Below, piece by piece: positions 30,680 to 37,760 of a stretch of DNA of 37,760 nt. Under the pieces are notes generated by a model, which did not search any database, had not been told where the DNA came from, and worked only from the letters and a program-made list of their open reading frames with translations. The DNA is from Thermoplasmatota archaeon (GTDB lineage: Archaea > Thermoplasmatota > Thermoplasmata > UBA10834), in contig JAFGHM010000036.1 in the NCBI GenBank assembly GCA_016930135.1, forward strand, positions 1 to 37,760. The letters are read 5' to 3'. Within the stretch, counting starts at the first letter, position 1. Each line of letters opens with the position of its first letter. The position numbers were made by a program, and so were the translations under genes.

Positions 30680-31628
30680 TCTGGCCGCCGACGATCGCCA
30701 CGGATTTCCCTCTGCCCGGGATGACTCTTCCGATCACAGCCGCGTCGATGCCCATTCCACGCAGCTTCCTCATATAGGCATCTGCCTTGGTGGGGCGGAA
30801 GGTCGCGAGGAGCGCACCTGAGCCCAGCAGGCCGAGCGGGTCGAGACCGTACTTCCTGCAGATCATCGCGGTCTCCCTCCCCACGACGACCTTGTCAGGG
30901 TGGAACTCGAACGACTTACCTGAGGCGGCGGCCATCTCGAAGACGCCCATGGACACCCCGCCCTCGGTGGGGTCGTGCATGGCGCTCACGCCGAACTCGA
31001 GGGCGGCATGGGCCTCCCGGACGATGGACAGGCCGGGCTTGAACAGGTATTTCGACGCCCTATCGACCAACTCGCGGTCGAAGGTCCGGAGGAGTTCTTC
31101 TCTTCTCTCACGTGCGATGACGGCGGTGCCCTCGATCCCGGCGCTCTTCGTCATCACTAGCAGGTCGCCCACGCGGGCGCCTGATGTGGTCACGGCCTTC
31201 CGTCTCCCGAGCAGGCCGTGCATGTCCCCGACGACTATCGGCCGGTCTATTCCGGGCGTGACCTCGGTATGCCCTCCCGTTACCGCTATTCCCAGGCTCT
31301 TGGCCGCATCGGATATCTGCTTGAATATGCTCTCTGCGAGCGCTTCGTCTGAGCCCGGCGGGAGCAGTACGACGGCCTGGAACCAGGCGGGCTTCGCTCC
31401 ACGGGTCACGACGTCGTTGGCGTTGACATTGACCGCGTACCAGCCGATCATGTCCGAAGCGTATGTCACGGGATCGGTCTTCAGGACGATCAGCTCCCTG
31501 CCCAGTCTCACGATTGCCGCGTCCTCCCCTATCGCGGGCCCGAGGACGACCGTGTCGTCTTCCGCCCCTCTGTGCCTCAGCAGCTTCTTGAGCAGCTCCG
31601 GTGGCAGCTTGCCCGTCCTTAGAACCAT
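30624..31628 (-). CDS. AIR synthase-related protein (PurM/HypE/ThiL superfamily)
   Basis: 334 residues from the ATG at 31628. The PurM-like fold is shown by GPAIGEDAAIV, VLKTDPVTYASDMIGWYAVNVNANDV (quoted here in part as NVNANDVVTRGAKP), AVTGGHTEVTPGIDRPIV and MHDPTEGGVSMGVFEMA, the ATP/substrate-binding segments of the HypE/PurM/SelD family. The C-terminal Pro-Arg-Ile-Cys tail that HypE uses to carry its thiocarboxamide group is absent (ends EILKVLEP), so it is not a canonical HypE. No hyp genes are nearby. The frame continues to 31784 but runs over the aminotransferase promoter; a TATA-like GATATTATGT at 31651-31660 supports the ATG at 31628. Substrate unknown. Confidence 0.85.
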   Translation of the reverse strand: MVLRTGKLPPELLKKLLRHRGAEDDTVVLGPAIGEDAAIVRLGRELIVLKTDPVTYASDMIGWYAVNVNANDVVTRGAKPAWFQAVVLLPPGSDEALAESIFKQISDAAKSLGIAVTGGHTEVTPGIDRPIVVGDMHGLLGRRKAVTTSGARVGDLLVMTKSAGIEGTAVIARERREELLRTFDRELVDRASKYLFKPGLSIVREAHAALEFGVSAMHDPTEGGVSMGVFEMAAASGKSFEFHPDKVVVGRETAMICRKYGLDPLGLLGSGALLATFRPTKADAYMRKLRGMGIDAAVIGRVIPGRGKSVAIVGGQITPLSSSERDEILKVLEP

Positions 31629-31650
31629 CGGGAAATCGAAGGCAATCGTT

Positions 31651-31660
31651 ACATAATATC
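31651..31660 (-). promoter_or_regulatory. TATA-like box for the AIR synthase-like gene
   Basis: Minus-strand GATATTATGT centred about 28 bases before the ATG at 31628; predicted leaderless or near-leaderless transcript. This decides the start over the longer open frame. Confidence 0.55.
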
Positions 31661-31714
31661 GTTTTCCTGTTTTGGCCTGTCTTCTGCCTGGACGCCAATA
31701 GTTGGACACTAATG

Positions 31715-31724
31715 CTTTATATCG
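31715..31724 (+). promoter_or_regulatory. TATA box for the aminotransferase gene
   Basis: CTTTATATCG is 31-40 bases before the ATG at 31755, a strong archaeal consensus match, the same sequence as the minus-strand box of the RPA operon at 2248-2257. Confidence 0.6.
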
Positions 31725-31754
31725 CTCGTATGCTTCACGGGTGGGGCGAGTCCC

Positions 31755-32906
31755 ATGATCGCTGAGCGAGTGAAGAGGGTGCAAGAGTCAGGCACGATGA
31801 GGATGAAGGAGCTGGCCGGTCAGAAGAAGGCCGAGGGCAAGAAGATCATCTCCTTCACTGTCGGAGAGCCCGATTTCGACACCCCCAAGCACATAGTCGA
31901 GGCCGCCAAGAAGGCCCTCGAAGAGGGCAGGACCAGGTATCTCGACGCGCCCGGTCTCCCAGCGCTCAGGGAGGCGATAGCGAAGGAGGCGAAGGAGTAC
32001 AACGGCATCCCCTGCGAAACCTCGAACGTCCTCATAGCCCCGACCAAGCACGCGATATTCGAGTCGATCATGGCGACGGTGAACGAGGGCGAAGAGGTGA
32101 TCATGCCGGATCCCTCGTGGGTCACCTACGAGCCGTGTGTTGTCCTCGCGGGCGGAAAGTCCGTCCCCTGCACGACGACCGAGGAGGGCGAGTGGAGGAT
32201 GACCCCTGAGGCCGTGGCGGAGCTCATCACCCCGAAGACGAAGATGATACTCTACAACTCCCCGTCGAACCCCTGCGGCGCTGTCGAGACGCACGACGAC
32301 ATAAGGGGCATCGCGGACCTCGCGAAGGACCACAACCTGGTCGTGCTTGCCGATGAGGTCTATGAGAAGATAATATTCGACGGCCTGAAGCATCATTCGA
32401 TTGCCGCTGAGCCGGGGATGATGGACAGGACCATCACCATAAGCGGGTTCAGCAAGACCTTCGCGATGACCGGCTGGAGGCTGGGGTGGCTGATCGCCCC
32501 AAAGCCGATATTCAAGGGCATCAACAAGATACAGCAGCACTCGATCACGCATGCGACCTCCTTCGCTCAGTACGGCGCGCTCGCAGCGATGACGGGGCCC
32601 ACGGAGCCGGTCAAGGAGATGGTCAAGGAGTTCCAGGAGCGCAGGGATCTCATCATGGAGCTGATGAAGGAGATCCCGAGCTTCCGATGCGACAAGCCCA
32701 AGGGCGCCTTCTACGTCTTCCCGAGATACGAGGGCGACATGGACTCCGAGAAGTTCGCGCTGCACCTCATGGACAGGGCGGAGGTCGCCGTCACGGGCGG
32801 AGCAGCGTTCGGAAAGGCGGGCGAGAAGCACATCAGGATCTCCTACGCCACTAACAAGCAGAACATACGGGAGGGCATGGACCGGATCAAGAAGATACTG
32901 GCCTGA
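31755..32906 (+). CDS. Class I aminotransferase (aspartate aminotransferase-like)
   Basis: 383 residues, fold-type I PLP enzyme. Lys234 in SGFSKTFAMTGWRLGW binds pyridoxal phosphate; Asn172 (NSPSNPCG), Asp200 and Tyr203 (ADEVYEK) and Arg242 complete the PLP pocket, and Arg in HIRISYA near the C-terminus is the usual carboxylate-binding Arg. Early FTVGEPDFDTP is the I-gamma subgroup signature (aspartate/tyrosine and related aminotransferases of archaea). Substrate is probably aspartate, or aromatic or branched amino acids, not decidable from sequence. Starts at ATG 31755 after a good TATA box. A GNAT gene is convergent 18 bases after its stop. Confidence 0.92.
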   Translation: MIAERVKRVQESGTMRMKELAGQKKAEGKKIISFTVGEPDFDTPKHIVEAAKKALEEGRTRYLDAPGLPALREAIAKEAKEYNGIPCETSNVLIAPTKHAIFESIMATVNEGEEVIMPDPSWVTYEPCVVLAGGKSVPCTTTEEGEWRMTPEAVAELITPKTKMILYNSPSNPCGAVETHDDIRGIADLAKDHNLVVLADEVYEKIIFDGLKHHSIAAEPGMMDRTITISGFSKTFAMTGWRLGWLIAPKPIFKGINKIQQHSITHATSFAQYGALAAMTGPTEPVKEMVKEFQERRDLIMELMKEIPSFRCDKPKGAFYVFPRYEGDMDSEKFALHLMDRAEVAVTGGAAFGKAGEKHIRISYATNKQNIREGMDRIKKILA

Positions 32907-32924
32907 CCCTATGGCCGATGTGTC

Positions 32925-33419
32925 TCATGCCCTTATCTTCTTCCTCTTGACGAGCTTCCTGACGCTCTTGCCGCTTGTCCTCTCTTCCAGCTTGCCCAGG
33001 TCGAGTCTCTTGTAGAGCATGTACGGCTCGAAGCCGAGGCTCCTCCACACGGCGCGGCCCTCCATGTTGCAGTGGGCCACTCCGAGCTGCACGGTCCTGA
33101 CCTTGTTCTTCCTGAACCACCTGACGGCCACATCAAGCATCTTGCTCGTGACGCCCTTGCCGCGTCGCTCCCTGAGGACGAACGCGTCCGATATGACCCC
33201 TATCTTCCTCTCCTTGAAGATCGGGGCGTTGGGGGACAGGAGGCAGAGCATGAACCCGACTACCTCCCCGTCCTCTTCGGCGACTATCAGCTTCGTGCTG
33301 ATCTCCGAGAACTTCTTCTCCAGGTACTTGGCCCAGTTCCTCTTGCTGTCCCAGGCCAGCTGGAAGTGGTCCGAGGCCTCCTCGTGCTGCTTCGCCAGCA
33401 TCTCCCAGAGCCTCACCAC
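32925..33419 (-). CDS. GNAT-family N-acetyltransferase with unclear N-terminus
   Basis: 164 residues from the GTG at 33419. The acetyl-CoA-binding core is DAFVLRERRGKGVTSKMLDVAVRW (the R-R-G-K-G-V loop), followed by LGVAHCNMEGRAVWRSLGF, typical of GNAT motif B. Substrate unknown; the tail is very basic (KSVRKLVKRKKIRA), hinting at a nucleic-acid or ribosome-related target. Odd point: the typical first strand of a GNAT, IRIEVRDATEDDLPSVV, is encoded in the same frame just upstream (to about 33473), but there is no ATG, GTG or TTG before it. Either a rare start codon or a frameshift is involved; a TTG behind AGGAGCAGGAG lies in a neighbouring frame at about 33485. Confidence 0.75.
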   Translation of the reverse strand: MVRLWEMLAKQHEEASDHFQLAWDSKRNWAKYLEKKFSEISTKLIVAEEDGEVVGFMLCLLSPNAPIFKERKIGVISDAFVLRERRGKGVTSKMLDVAVRWFRKNKVRTVQLGVAHCNMEGRAVWRSLGFEPYMLYKRLDLGKLEERTSGKSVRKLVKRKKIRA

Positions 33420-33524
33420 GGACGGGAGGTCATCCTCAGTCGCATCTCGGACCTCTATCCGGATCTTCGTGATTCGACCAACTCCTGCTCCTGGAATCGT
33501 CTGGAGAGAAATGAATCTGACGCC

Positions 33525-35093
33525 TCAGAGCTTTATGGAGATCGCGGAGTTCAGGTCCGGTATGCGCCTGACCTTCTCGAGCACAGCAGGCGGTAGGTCG
33601 TCGTCCAGGGTGAGGATCATCATCGCGGGCCCCCTGACCTGCTTCCTGGCCACCTCCATGCTGGCTATGTTGACGTCGTTGTCCCCCAGCACCGTCCCGA
33701 CCTTGCCTATCATCCCGGGCTTGTCCGAATGACCTATCAGCAGGAAGTTGCCTTCGGGCTCGATGTCTACCGAGTTGCCGTCTATCTCGACGATCCTCGC
33801 GCCCTTGTCCGACATGAGCGTCCCGACGACGGCTACCGTGCCTCCGTTCGCCTTGAGCTCCACGCTTATCAGGTTCTTGTATCTGCCGGACTCGTCCGAG
33901 GTCGACGACACGACCTCTATCCCCCTCGTCCTGGCGGTCGCAAGGGCATTGATGTAGTTGACATTGAACTCCTCAGACATCGGCCGCAGGAGGCCCGTCA
34001 CGACACACGCCACGATTATCCTGATGTCCTTGTGCGCCAGCTCTCCTCGGCATGAGACCTCGACCTTGGAGGCGCTGAACATGCCCAGCTGGCAGGCCAT
34101 GGTCCCGAGCTTCTCCGCAAGGGGCATGTACGGGGCTATCTCGGGATCCAGTTTGGCCGGCAGATTCACCGCGTTCCTGATCGAACTGTCCCTGACGTAT
34201 GCGATCACCTGCTCCGCAATCTCCGACCCCACCTCCTCCTGAGCCTCTATCGTCGTGGCACCCAGATGCGGGGTGAGGACTATGTTCTGCAGAGTCAGCA
34301 GCTTAGAGCCCGCTGGCGGCTCCTTTGTGAACACATCCAGGGCGGCGCCCGCGATCCCATTCTCCGAAAGGGTCTCGTACAGGGCGTCCTCGTTGACCAC
34401 GCCACCTCTAGCGCAGTTGATCAGGAAGGCGCCCTTCTTCATCTTGGCCAGTTCCTCCTTTCCTATGAGGTCCTTCGTCTGTGGCGTCAAGGGCGTGTGC
34501 ACGCTCACGATGTCCGCATCTCTCAGGAGCCTGTCCAGAGGCAGCAGCCTTACATGCAGCTTCGCCCCCACCTCGGGGGACACGAGCGGGTCATAGGCGA
34601 CAACGATCATGCCCAGCGCTGCGGCCCTCTTGGCGACCTCGGCACCCACTCGGCCGAGGCCCACGATCCCGAGGGTCTTGCCCTGGATCTGGGCGCCCTT
34701 CATCTCCTTCCGCTTCCACTCGCCCTTCTTGGTGGAGGCGTCCGCCTGGGATATCCTCCGCGCGAGCGCAAACATGAGCCCTATGGTGAGTTCTGCGGTC
34801 GAGATGACGTTCCCAGAGGGCGCATTCATGACAAGGACACCGCGCTCAGTTGCCGCGTCCACATCGATGTTGTCCACGCCTATGCCCGCGCGCCCTATGA
34901 CCTTCAGCCTGCCGGCCTCTATGACCTTCCGGGTGGCCTTTGTCGCGCTCCTGACCAGGAGGACATCGTAGTCCTTGATGATCTTGACGAGGTCGTCCTC
35001 TTTAAGACCCGTCCTCACGTCGACGGCGTAGCCCTGGCTCTTCAGCAACTCCACGCCGCTCTTCGATATCTCGTCTGCGACGAGCACCTTCAT
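33525..35093 (-). CDS. serA: D-3-phosphoglycerate dehydrogenase SerA, with ACT domain
   Basis: 522 residues starting MKVLVADE. It oxidises 3-phosphoglycerate to phosphohydroxypyruvate, the first step of serine synthesis. Rossmann motif GLGRVG at 145-150; catalytic Arg229 (NCARGGVV), Glu258 and His276 (LTPHLGATT) are in place. After the catalytic core comes an intervening domain (about 300-440) and a C-terminal ACT domain (from about 448, LLIGHSDKPGMIGKVGTVL), the serine-sensing layout of the long SerA type. The frame runs on to 35156, but ATG 35093 gives the family N-terminus and follows GGGTGAG. The leader upstream contains two inverted repeats and a TATA-like box (see separate entries), suggesting regulated expression. 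Confidence 0.95.
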   Translation of the reverse strand: MKVLVADEISKSGVELLKSQGYAVDVRTGLKEDDLVKIIKDYDVLLVRSATKATRKVIEAGRLKVIGRAGIGVDNIDVDAATERGVLVMNAPSGNVISTAELTIGLMFALARRISQADASTKKGEWKRKEMKGAQIQGKTLGIVGLGRVGAEVAKRAAALGMIVVAYDPLVSPEVGAKLHVRLLPLDRLLRDADIVSVHTPLTPQTKDLIGKEELAKMKKGAFLINCARGGVVNEDALYETLSENGIAGAALDVFTKEPPAGSKLLTLQNIVLTPHLGATTIEAQEEVGSEIAEQVIAYVRDSSIRNAVNLPAKLDPEIAPYMPLAEKLGTMACQLGMFSASKVEVSCRGELAHKDIRIIVACVVTGLLRPMSEEFNVNYINALATARTRGIEVVSSTSDESGRYKNLISVELKANGGTVAVVGTLMSDKGARIVEIDGNSVDIEPEGNFLLIGHSDKPGMIGKVGTVLGDNDVNIASMEVARKQVRGPAMMILTLDDDLPPAVLEKVRRIPDLNSAISIKL

Positions 35094-35102
35094 CTGGCTC
35101 AC

Positions 35103-35128
35103 CCTTCGGCCGGCACGAAGGCCGGCCG
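35103..35128 (-). promoter_or_regulatory. Two mutually exclusive hairpins in the serA leader
   Basis: CGGCCGGC (35107-35114) pairs perfectly with GCCGGCCG (35121-35128) around a six-base loop. The overlapping CCTTCG (35103-35108) can instead pair with CGAAGG (35116-35121). The two stems share bases, so only one can form at once, and both lie 10-35 bases before the serA ATG. Attenuator-like switching is speculation. Confidence 0.4.
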
Positions 35129-35182
35129 CATCGGAACGGGGCAGGGTGGATATCAATGTGTTGCACGGAAGATCTGGCGACG

Positions 35183-35191
35183 TACTATTCT
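35183..35191 (-). promoter_or_regulatory. TATA-like box for serA
   Basis: Minus-strand AGAATAGTA, giving a predicted start near 35160 and a leader of about 65 bases that includes the hairpins at 35103-35128. Confidence 0.4.
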
Positions 35192-35202
35192 GTGCTCCCT
35201 TG

Positions 35203-35220
35203 TGGCACAGATGTGTGCCA
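35203..35220. promoter_or_regulatory. Dyad TGGCACA-N4-TGTGCCA upstream of the serA TATA box
   Basis: A perfect seven-base dyad with a GATG spacer, 12 bases on the upstream side of the serA TATA-like element, the usual place for an archaeal activator such as an Lrp-type protein. It lies 39 bases downstream of the Trm112 stop, so a terminator role for that gene is the alternative, but no T-run follows. Confidence 0.45.
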
Positions 35221-35258
35221 TGGGAGATTCGGCCGTAAGGATGAGGGGCAAGGACGCG

Positions 35259-35438
35259 CTACTTCTCCGGGGGCAGCATGTTGGGGATGCCGTCCTCGAT
35301 CGGGTAGTCGATCTTGCACTTCGCGCATCTGAGAGTGCCCTCGAGTATCTCCTTCTCGTCCTCCTTCTTTACCGTGAGCTCCAGCGGATGGCCTTTGCAG
35401 ACCGGACATGCCAGTATATCCATGAGCTTCCTCTTCAT
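35259..35438 (-). CDS. Trm112-family zinc protein (methyltransferase activator)
   Basis: 59 residues beginning [16 protein letters not shown]. Four cysteines, Cys11, Cys14, Cys38 and Cys41, make the zinc site typical of Trm112/UPF0434 proteins, with the ending [14 protein letters not shown] highly characteristic. Trm112 binds and activates several SAM-dependent methyltransferases that modify tRNA, rRNA and release factors. An in-frame ATG 48 bases upstream (35486) adds a sequence without family support, and a TATA-like GGCTTATTAC at about 35472-35481 overlaps that stretch, so the ATG at 35438 is preferred, behind AGGTG. Divergent from the Gfo/Idh gene. Confidence 0.9.
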   Translation of the reverse strand: MKRKLMDILACPVCKGHPLELTVKKEDEKEILEGTLRCAKCKIDYPIEDGIPNMLPPEK

Positions 35439-35501
35439 TCGGCACACCTGCCAAGGGATAACCTGTGGCCGTAATAAGCCTTTCACGGGCTCGGAAGGAA
35501 C

Positions 35502-35509
35502 GCTTATTA
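35502..35509 (+). promoter_or_regulatory. TATA box for the sugar-nucleotide operon
   Basis: CTTATTAT, 24-31 bases before the ATG at 35533, predicting a leaderless message and ruling out the ATG at 35509, which overlaps the box. Confidence 0.6.
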
Positions 35510-35532
35510 TGGAATACTCTTATTGCCAACGC

Positions 35533-36510
35533 ATGCGCGTGGGAGTCATAGGCGTCGGACTCATGGGCCAGAACCATGCGAGGATCCTCTTCGAGAAGGA
35601 CATGCTCGCTGGCGTGGTCGACATCGTCCCTGAGGTCGCGCAGGCCGTGGGGGAGAAGCATGGGGTCAAATGGTTCCTCAGCTACCAGGACATGCTCAGG
35701 AGCGACGTCGAGGCTGTCGTGGTCGTCACACCCAACTCGACCCATCAGAAGATCGCCTCCGAGGCCATCAAAGCCGGCAAGCACGTGCTCCTCGAGAAGC
35801 CCATGACGGGCAGCTCGGCGGCACTCAAAGGACTGGTCGACCTGGCCCATCAGAACAAGGTCGTGCTCGCTGGCGGCTTCACCGAGAGGTTCAATCCGGT
35901 CGTGGCATTCGCGAAGCAGGGCATCCAGACCGGCCAGTGGGGAGAGCTGATAACCGCCGCCACCAGGCGTGTCTCGTCGTTCCCGACAAGGGTCAGGGAT
36001 GTCGGCGTAGTCATGGACCTCGGGGTACACGACATAGATGTTGTGCAGCACATCATCGGCGCGAAGGCCAAGTCGGTCTATGCGCTCGGCGGCCAGGGCA
36101 AGGGCGCGAAGTACGAGGACCACGCGAACATGCTCATAGACTTCGAGGGGGGCGCGACGGGCTACATAGAGGTCAACTGGCTGACGCCCATGAAGGTCAG
36201 GAAGCTGGCGCTCACATGCAGCCAGAACTTCGTGGAGGTCGACTACATGGACCAGGCGGCCCTCGTGTGCGCCTCGTCATTCAAGCAGCTCGACAGCGGC
36301 AACCTGTACAACGTCCCTCTGGAGTTCGATGTCCGCAGGACCGCTCTGAAGAAGGAGGAGCCGCTCAAGCGCGAGCTGAACGACTTCATCGCGGCCATCG
36401 CTGAGGGAAGGCCGCCCCTGGTGACAGGCGAGAGCGCCATGCAGACGCTCAGGATAGCAGAGGCGGCTCTGGAATCGATGAGGAGCGGCAAGAAGGTGCA
36501 GTTGGAGTAG
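35533..36510 (+). CDS. Gfo/Idh/MocA-family sugar-nucleotide dehydrogenase
   Basis: 325 residues starting MRVGVIGVGLMGQNHARIL, the dinucleotide-binding opening of Gfo/Idh/MocA oxidoreductases. LLEKPMTGS carries the family's conserved EKP, and DLGVHDIDVVQHIIG contains the catalytic His of the C-terminal domain. The C-terminal part (TGYIEVNWLTPMKVRKL, then FVEVDYMDQ) resembles UDP-N-acetylglucosamine 3-dehydrogenases of archaea and WlbA-type enzymes that begin synthesis of modified N-acetylated sugars. Substrate assignment is tentative. Leaderless start at ATG 35533 from the TATA box at 35502. The epimerase follows after five bases, so the two are co-transcribed. Confidence 0.85.
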   Translation: MRVGVIGVGLMGQNHARILFEKDMLAGVVDIVPEVAQAVGEKHGVKWFLSYQDMLRSDVEAVVVVTPNSTHQKIASEAIKAGKHVLLEKPMTGSSAALKGLVDLAHQNKVVLAGGFTERFNPVVAFAKQGIQTGQWGELITAATRRVSSFPTRVRDVGVVMDLGVHDIDVVQHIIGAKAKSVYALGGQGKGAKYEDHANMLIDFEGGATGYIEVNWLTPMKVRKLALTCSQNFVEVDYMDQAALVCASSFKQLDSGNLYNVPLEFDVRRTALKKEEPLKRELNDFIAAIAEGRPPLVTGESAMQTLRIAEAALESMRSGKKVQLE

Positions 36511-36515
36511 GTCCG

Positions 36516-37409
36516 ATGAGGGTCCTGGTGACGGGGAGTTCGGGGCAGCTCGGCTCCTATCTCTGCGAGTTGCTCATGAGGCGGCATGATGTCGTGGGGT
36601 TAGACACAAGGACCCAGCCATATGCCGTCCTCAAGCCTTGCTCGGTCGTGGGCGACATCCAGAGGCCAGGTGACGTCAGGAGGGTGCTGGGGGGCGTGGA
36701 TGCGGTCGTACACTGCGCGGCCCAGGTGAGCGTGGACAAATCGGTCCAGGACCCTATCACGGACGCCAGCGTCAACGTGCTCGGCACGGTCAGCGTGCTG
36801 CACGAGAGCGCCAAGGCCGGCGTGCGCAAGTTCGTCTACATCAGCAGCGCGGCCATATTCGGCAGGCCGAAGTACCTCCCCGTCGACGAGGAGCACCCTA
36901 CCCATCCGATAAGCAACTACGGTGTCAGCAAGCTCGCCGGGGAGAAGTACGTGCTGGCGTACGCGAACATGAGCCGCATGGAGGTCGTATCCGTCAGGCC
37001 TTTCAACTTCTATTCGGTCAGGGCGGACCCTCAGAGCCCGTACTCCGGCGTCATTACCAAGTTCGTGTCCCGGGTTCGATCCGGCTTCCCGCCCATCATC
37101 GAAGGCGACGGCAGGCAGACACGGGACTTCATCCACACGCGCGATGTCGCCGAGATGATCTCGCTCATCCTGGAGAAGGACGGGCTGGGAGGGCAGGTCC
37201 TGAACTGCGGGAGCGGTGTGTCCACGAGCGTATCCGACCTGGCCAGGAAGGCCATCCGAGCCTCGGGCAGGGACCTGGAGCCGCTGTTTGCGACGCCTCG
37301 GATAGGCGACATAAGGGACAGCGTCTGCAATGTCACCAAGTCGAGGGAGCTGCTGGGTTTCAGGGCTAAGGTGTCCCTGGAAGAGGGGTTGTCCGAGCTC
37401 GTCAGGTAG
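36516..37409 (+). CDS. NAD-dependent nucleotide-sugar epimerase/dehydratase (extended SDR)
   Basis: 297 residues. Rossmann motif VTGSSGQLGSYL (TGxxGxxG) at 5-17, VVHCAAQVSVDKS, the catalytic triad Ser in YISSAAIFG and Tyr/Lys in YGVSK, and RDFIHTRDVAEM, which is typical of GalE/UDP-GlcNAc epimerase-like enzymes. It interconverts or dehydrates a nucleotide-bound sugar, probably the product or precursor of its operon partner, the Gfo/Idh enzyme. ATG at 36516 follows AGTAGG; the gap to the upstream stop is five bases. Its stop overlaps the stop region of the convergent UDP-sugar dehydrogenase by eight bases. Confidence 0.88.
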   Translation: MRVLVTGSSGQLGSYLCELLMRRHDVVGLDTRTQPYAVLKPCSVVGDIQRPGDVRRVLGGVDAVVHCAAQVSVDKSVQDPITDASVNVLGTVSVLHESAKAGVRKFVYISSAAIFGRPKYLPVDEEHPTHPISNYGVSKLAGEKYVLAYANMSRMEVVSVRPFNFYSVRADPQSPYSGVITKFVSRVRSGFPPIIEGDGRQTRDFIHTRDVAEMISLILEKDGLGGQVLNCGSGVSTSVSDLARKAIRASGRDLEPLFATPRIGDIRDSVCNVTKSRELLGFRAKVSLEEGLSELVR

Positions 37410-37760
37410 ACCTCTTGCCCACGCCCATGTACACTATGCCCGCCCTGCGCATCCTCTCCGAGGAGAAGATGTTCCTGCCATCTACCACCACTGGCGTGCG
37501 CATGAGCTTCTTGATGCCTGCGGGCGTGAGGCGCGAGTACGCCTTGTGCGCGACCATGAACACTGCCAGATCCGCGCCACTTATCGCCTTCTTCAGGTTT
37601 CTCTCGACGGTGCGCCCTTCGACCTCTTCCGCGTAGGGGTCGTGGATCCTCAGCTCCCGGGCAGAGGACAGTGATCCCACCACCGGGACAGAAGGCGAAT
37701 TCCTGAGGTCCCCCGAGTCCTGCAGGAACGACGCGCCCATGACGGCCACTGTGGACGAGC
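37402..37760 (-). CDS. UDP-sugar 6-dehydrogenase (UDP-ManNAc/GlcNAc type), C-terminal part only
   Basis: The frame is open through the right edge of the window; the 119 residues visible are the C-terminal UDP-binding domain of the UDP-glucose/UDP-ManNAc dehydrogenase family. Segments are TVAVMGASFLQDSGDLRNSP (the conserved G.xF....DLR.SP), ADLAVFMVAHKAYSRL, and the ending PVVVDGRNIFSSERMRRAGI (the conserved D.RN). These enzymes oxidise C6 of UDP-sugars to uronic acids, using two NAD. The GTG at 37749 is internal, not a start. Convergent with the epimerase gene, so the three sugar genes form a surface-polysaccharide or protein-glycosylation locus continuing outside the window. Confidence 0.88.
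   Translation of the reverse strand, partial: SSTVAVMGASFLQDSGDLRNSPSVPVVGSLSSARELRIHDPYAEEVEGRTVERNLKKAISGADLAVFMVAHKAYSRLTPAGIKKLMRTPVVVDGRNIFSSERMRRAGIVYMGVGKRST

Noticed and set aside
35094-35156. 21-residue N-terminal extension of SerA
   Set aside because: It is encoded by the hairpin-forming leader and precedes the family-typical start MKVLVADE.
35314-35532. 73-residue N-terminal extension of the Gfo/Idh protein
   Set aside because: It runs antisense through the Trm112 gene and over the TATA box; the Rossmann domain begins at 35533.

Overview
The window is a dense, roughly 60% GC chromosomal segment of an archaeon, most plausibly an uncultured Thermoplasmatota/Euryarchaeota lineage. 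The archaeal markers are a three-OB-fold RPA with its RPA-associated protein, the pseudouridine methyltransferase Nep1, formate-dependent PurP, archaeal Trm112 and KaiC-like proteins, and AT-rich TATA boxes 25-40 bp before start codons, some of which imply leaderless mRNAs. Against this background lies an essentially complete BACTERIAL-type Wood-Ljungdahl carbonyl branch. No rRNA, tRNA, CRISPR array or insertion sequence was recognised.

Layout. 1-3.1 kb (minus): RPA-associated protein (cut by the window edge), RPA and a methyltransferase. 3.2-4.5 kb (plus): an exported clostripain-family peptidase with a terminator-like hairpin. 4.7-17.2 kb: the CODH/ACS region. It holds an ACT-domain protein, CooT, CooC, a 1378-residue natural fusion of the Ni-CO dehydrogenase (AcsA/CooS) and acetyl-CoA synthase (AcsB), and the corrinoid iron-sulfur protein subunits AcsD and AcsC. 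A second CooC and the corrinoid activator AcsV follow on the minus strand, then the methyltransferase AcsE and a DUF3786 protein on the plus strand. Together these cover nickel delivery, CO2 to CO reduction, methyl transfer from a pterin, corrinoid reactivation and acetyl-CoA assembly.

17.2-22.6 kb: a protein of unknown function, a small membrane protein, a KaiC-like protein that has lost its Walker A motif, two tandem EamA transporters and an MFS transporter. 22.7-28.8 kb: a QueG-like iron-sulfur protein, then a three-gene minus-strand operon of an opine-dehydrogenase-family enzyme, a B12-binding/glutamate-mutase-E-like fusion and an asparagine-synthetase homologue whose catalytic Cys is replaced by Gln. 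A divergent winged-helix/CBS regulator and a perfect 11-bp inverted repeat around the promoter sit next to it. I read this as a candidate undescribed amino-acid-derived metabolite pathway.

28.8-35.4 kb: purP-nep1, an AIR-synthase-like protein, an aminotransferase, a GNAT acetyltransferase, serA with an unusual leader, and Trm112. 35.5 kb to the end: sugar-nucleotide genes (Gfo/Idh dehydrogenase, epimerase, and the C-terminal part of a UDP-sugar 6-dehydrogenase), probably for surface glycan synthesis.

Two signals deserve most attention: the fused AcsA-AcsB enzyme, in which every metal ligand I could place is conserved, and the opine dehydrogenase/B12 mutase/Cys-less AsnB operon. Family assignments rest on motif recognition and remembered sequences; no database search was run.
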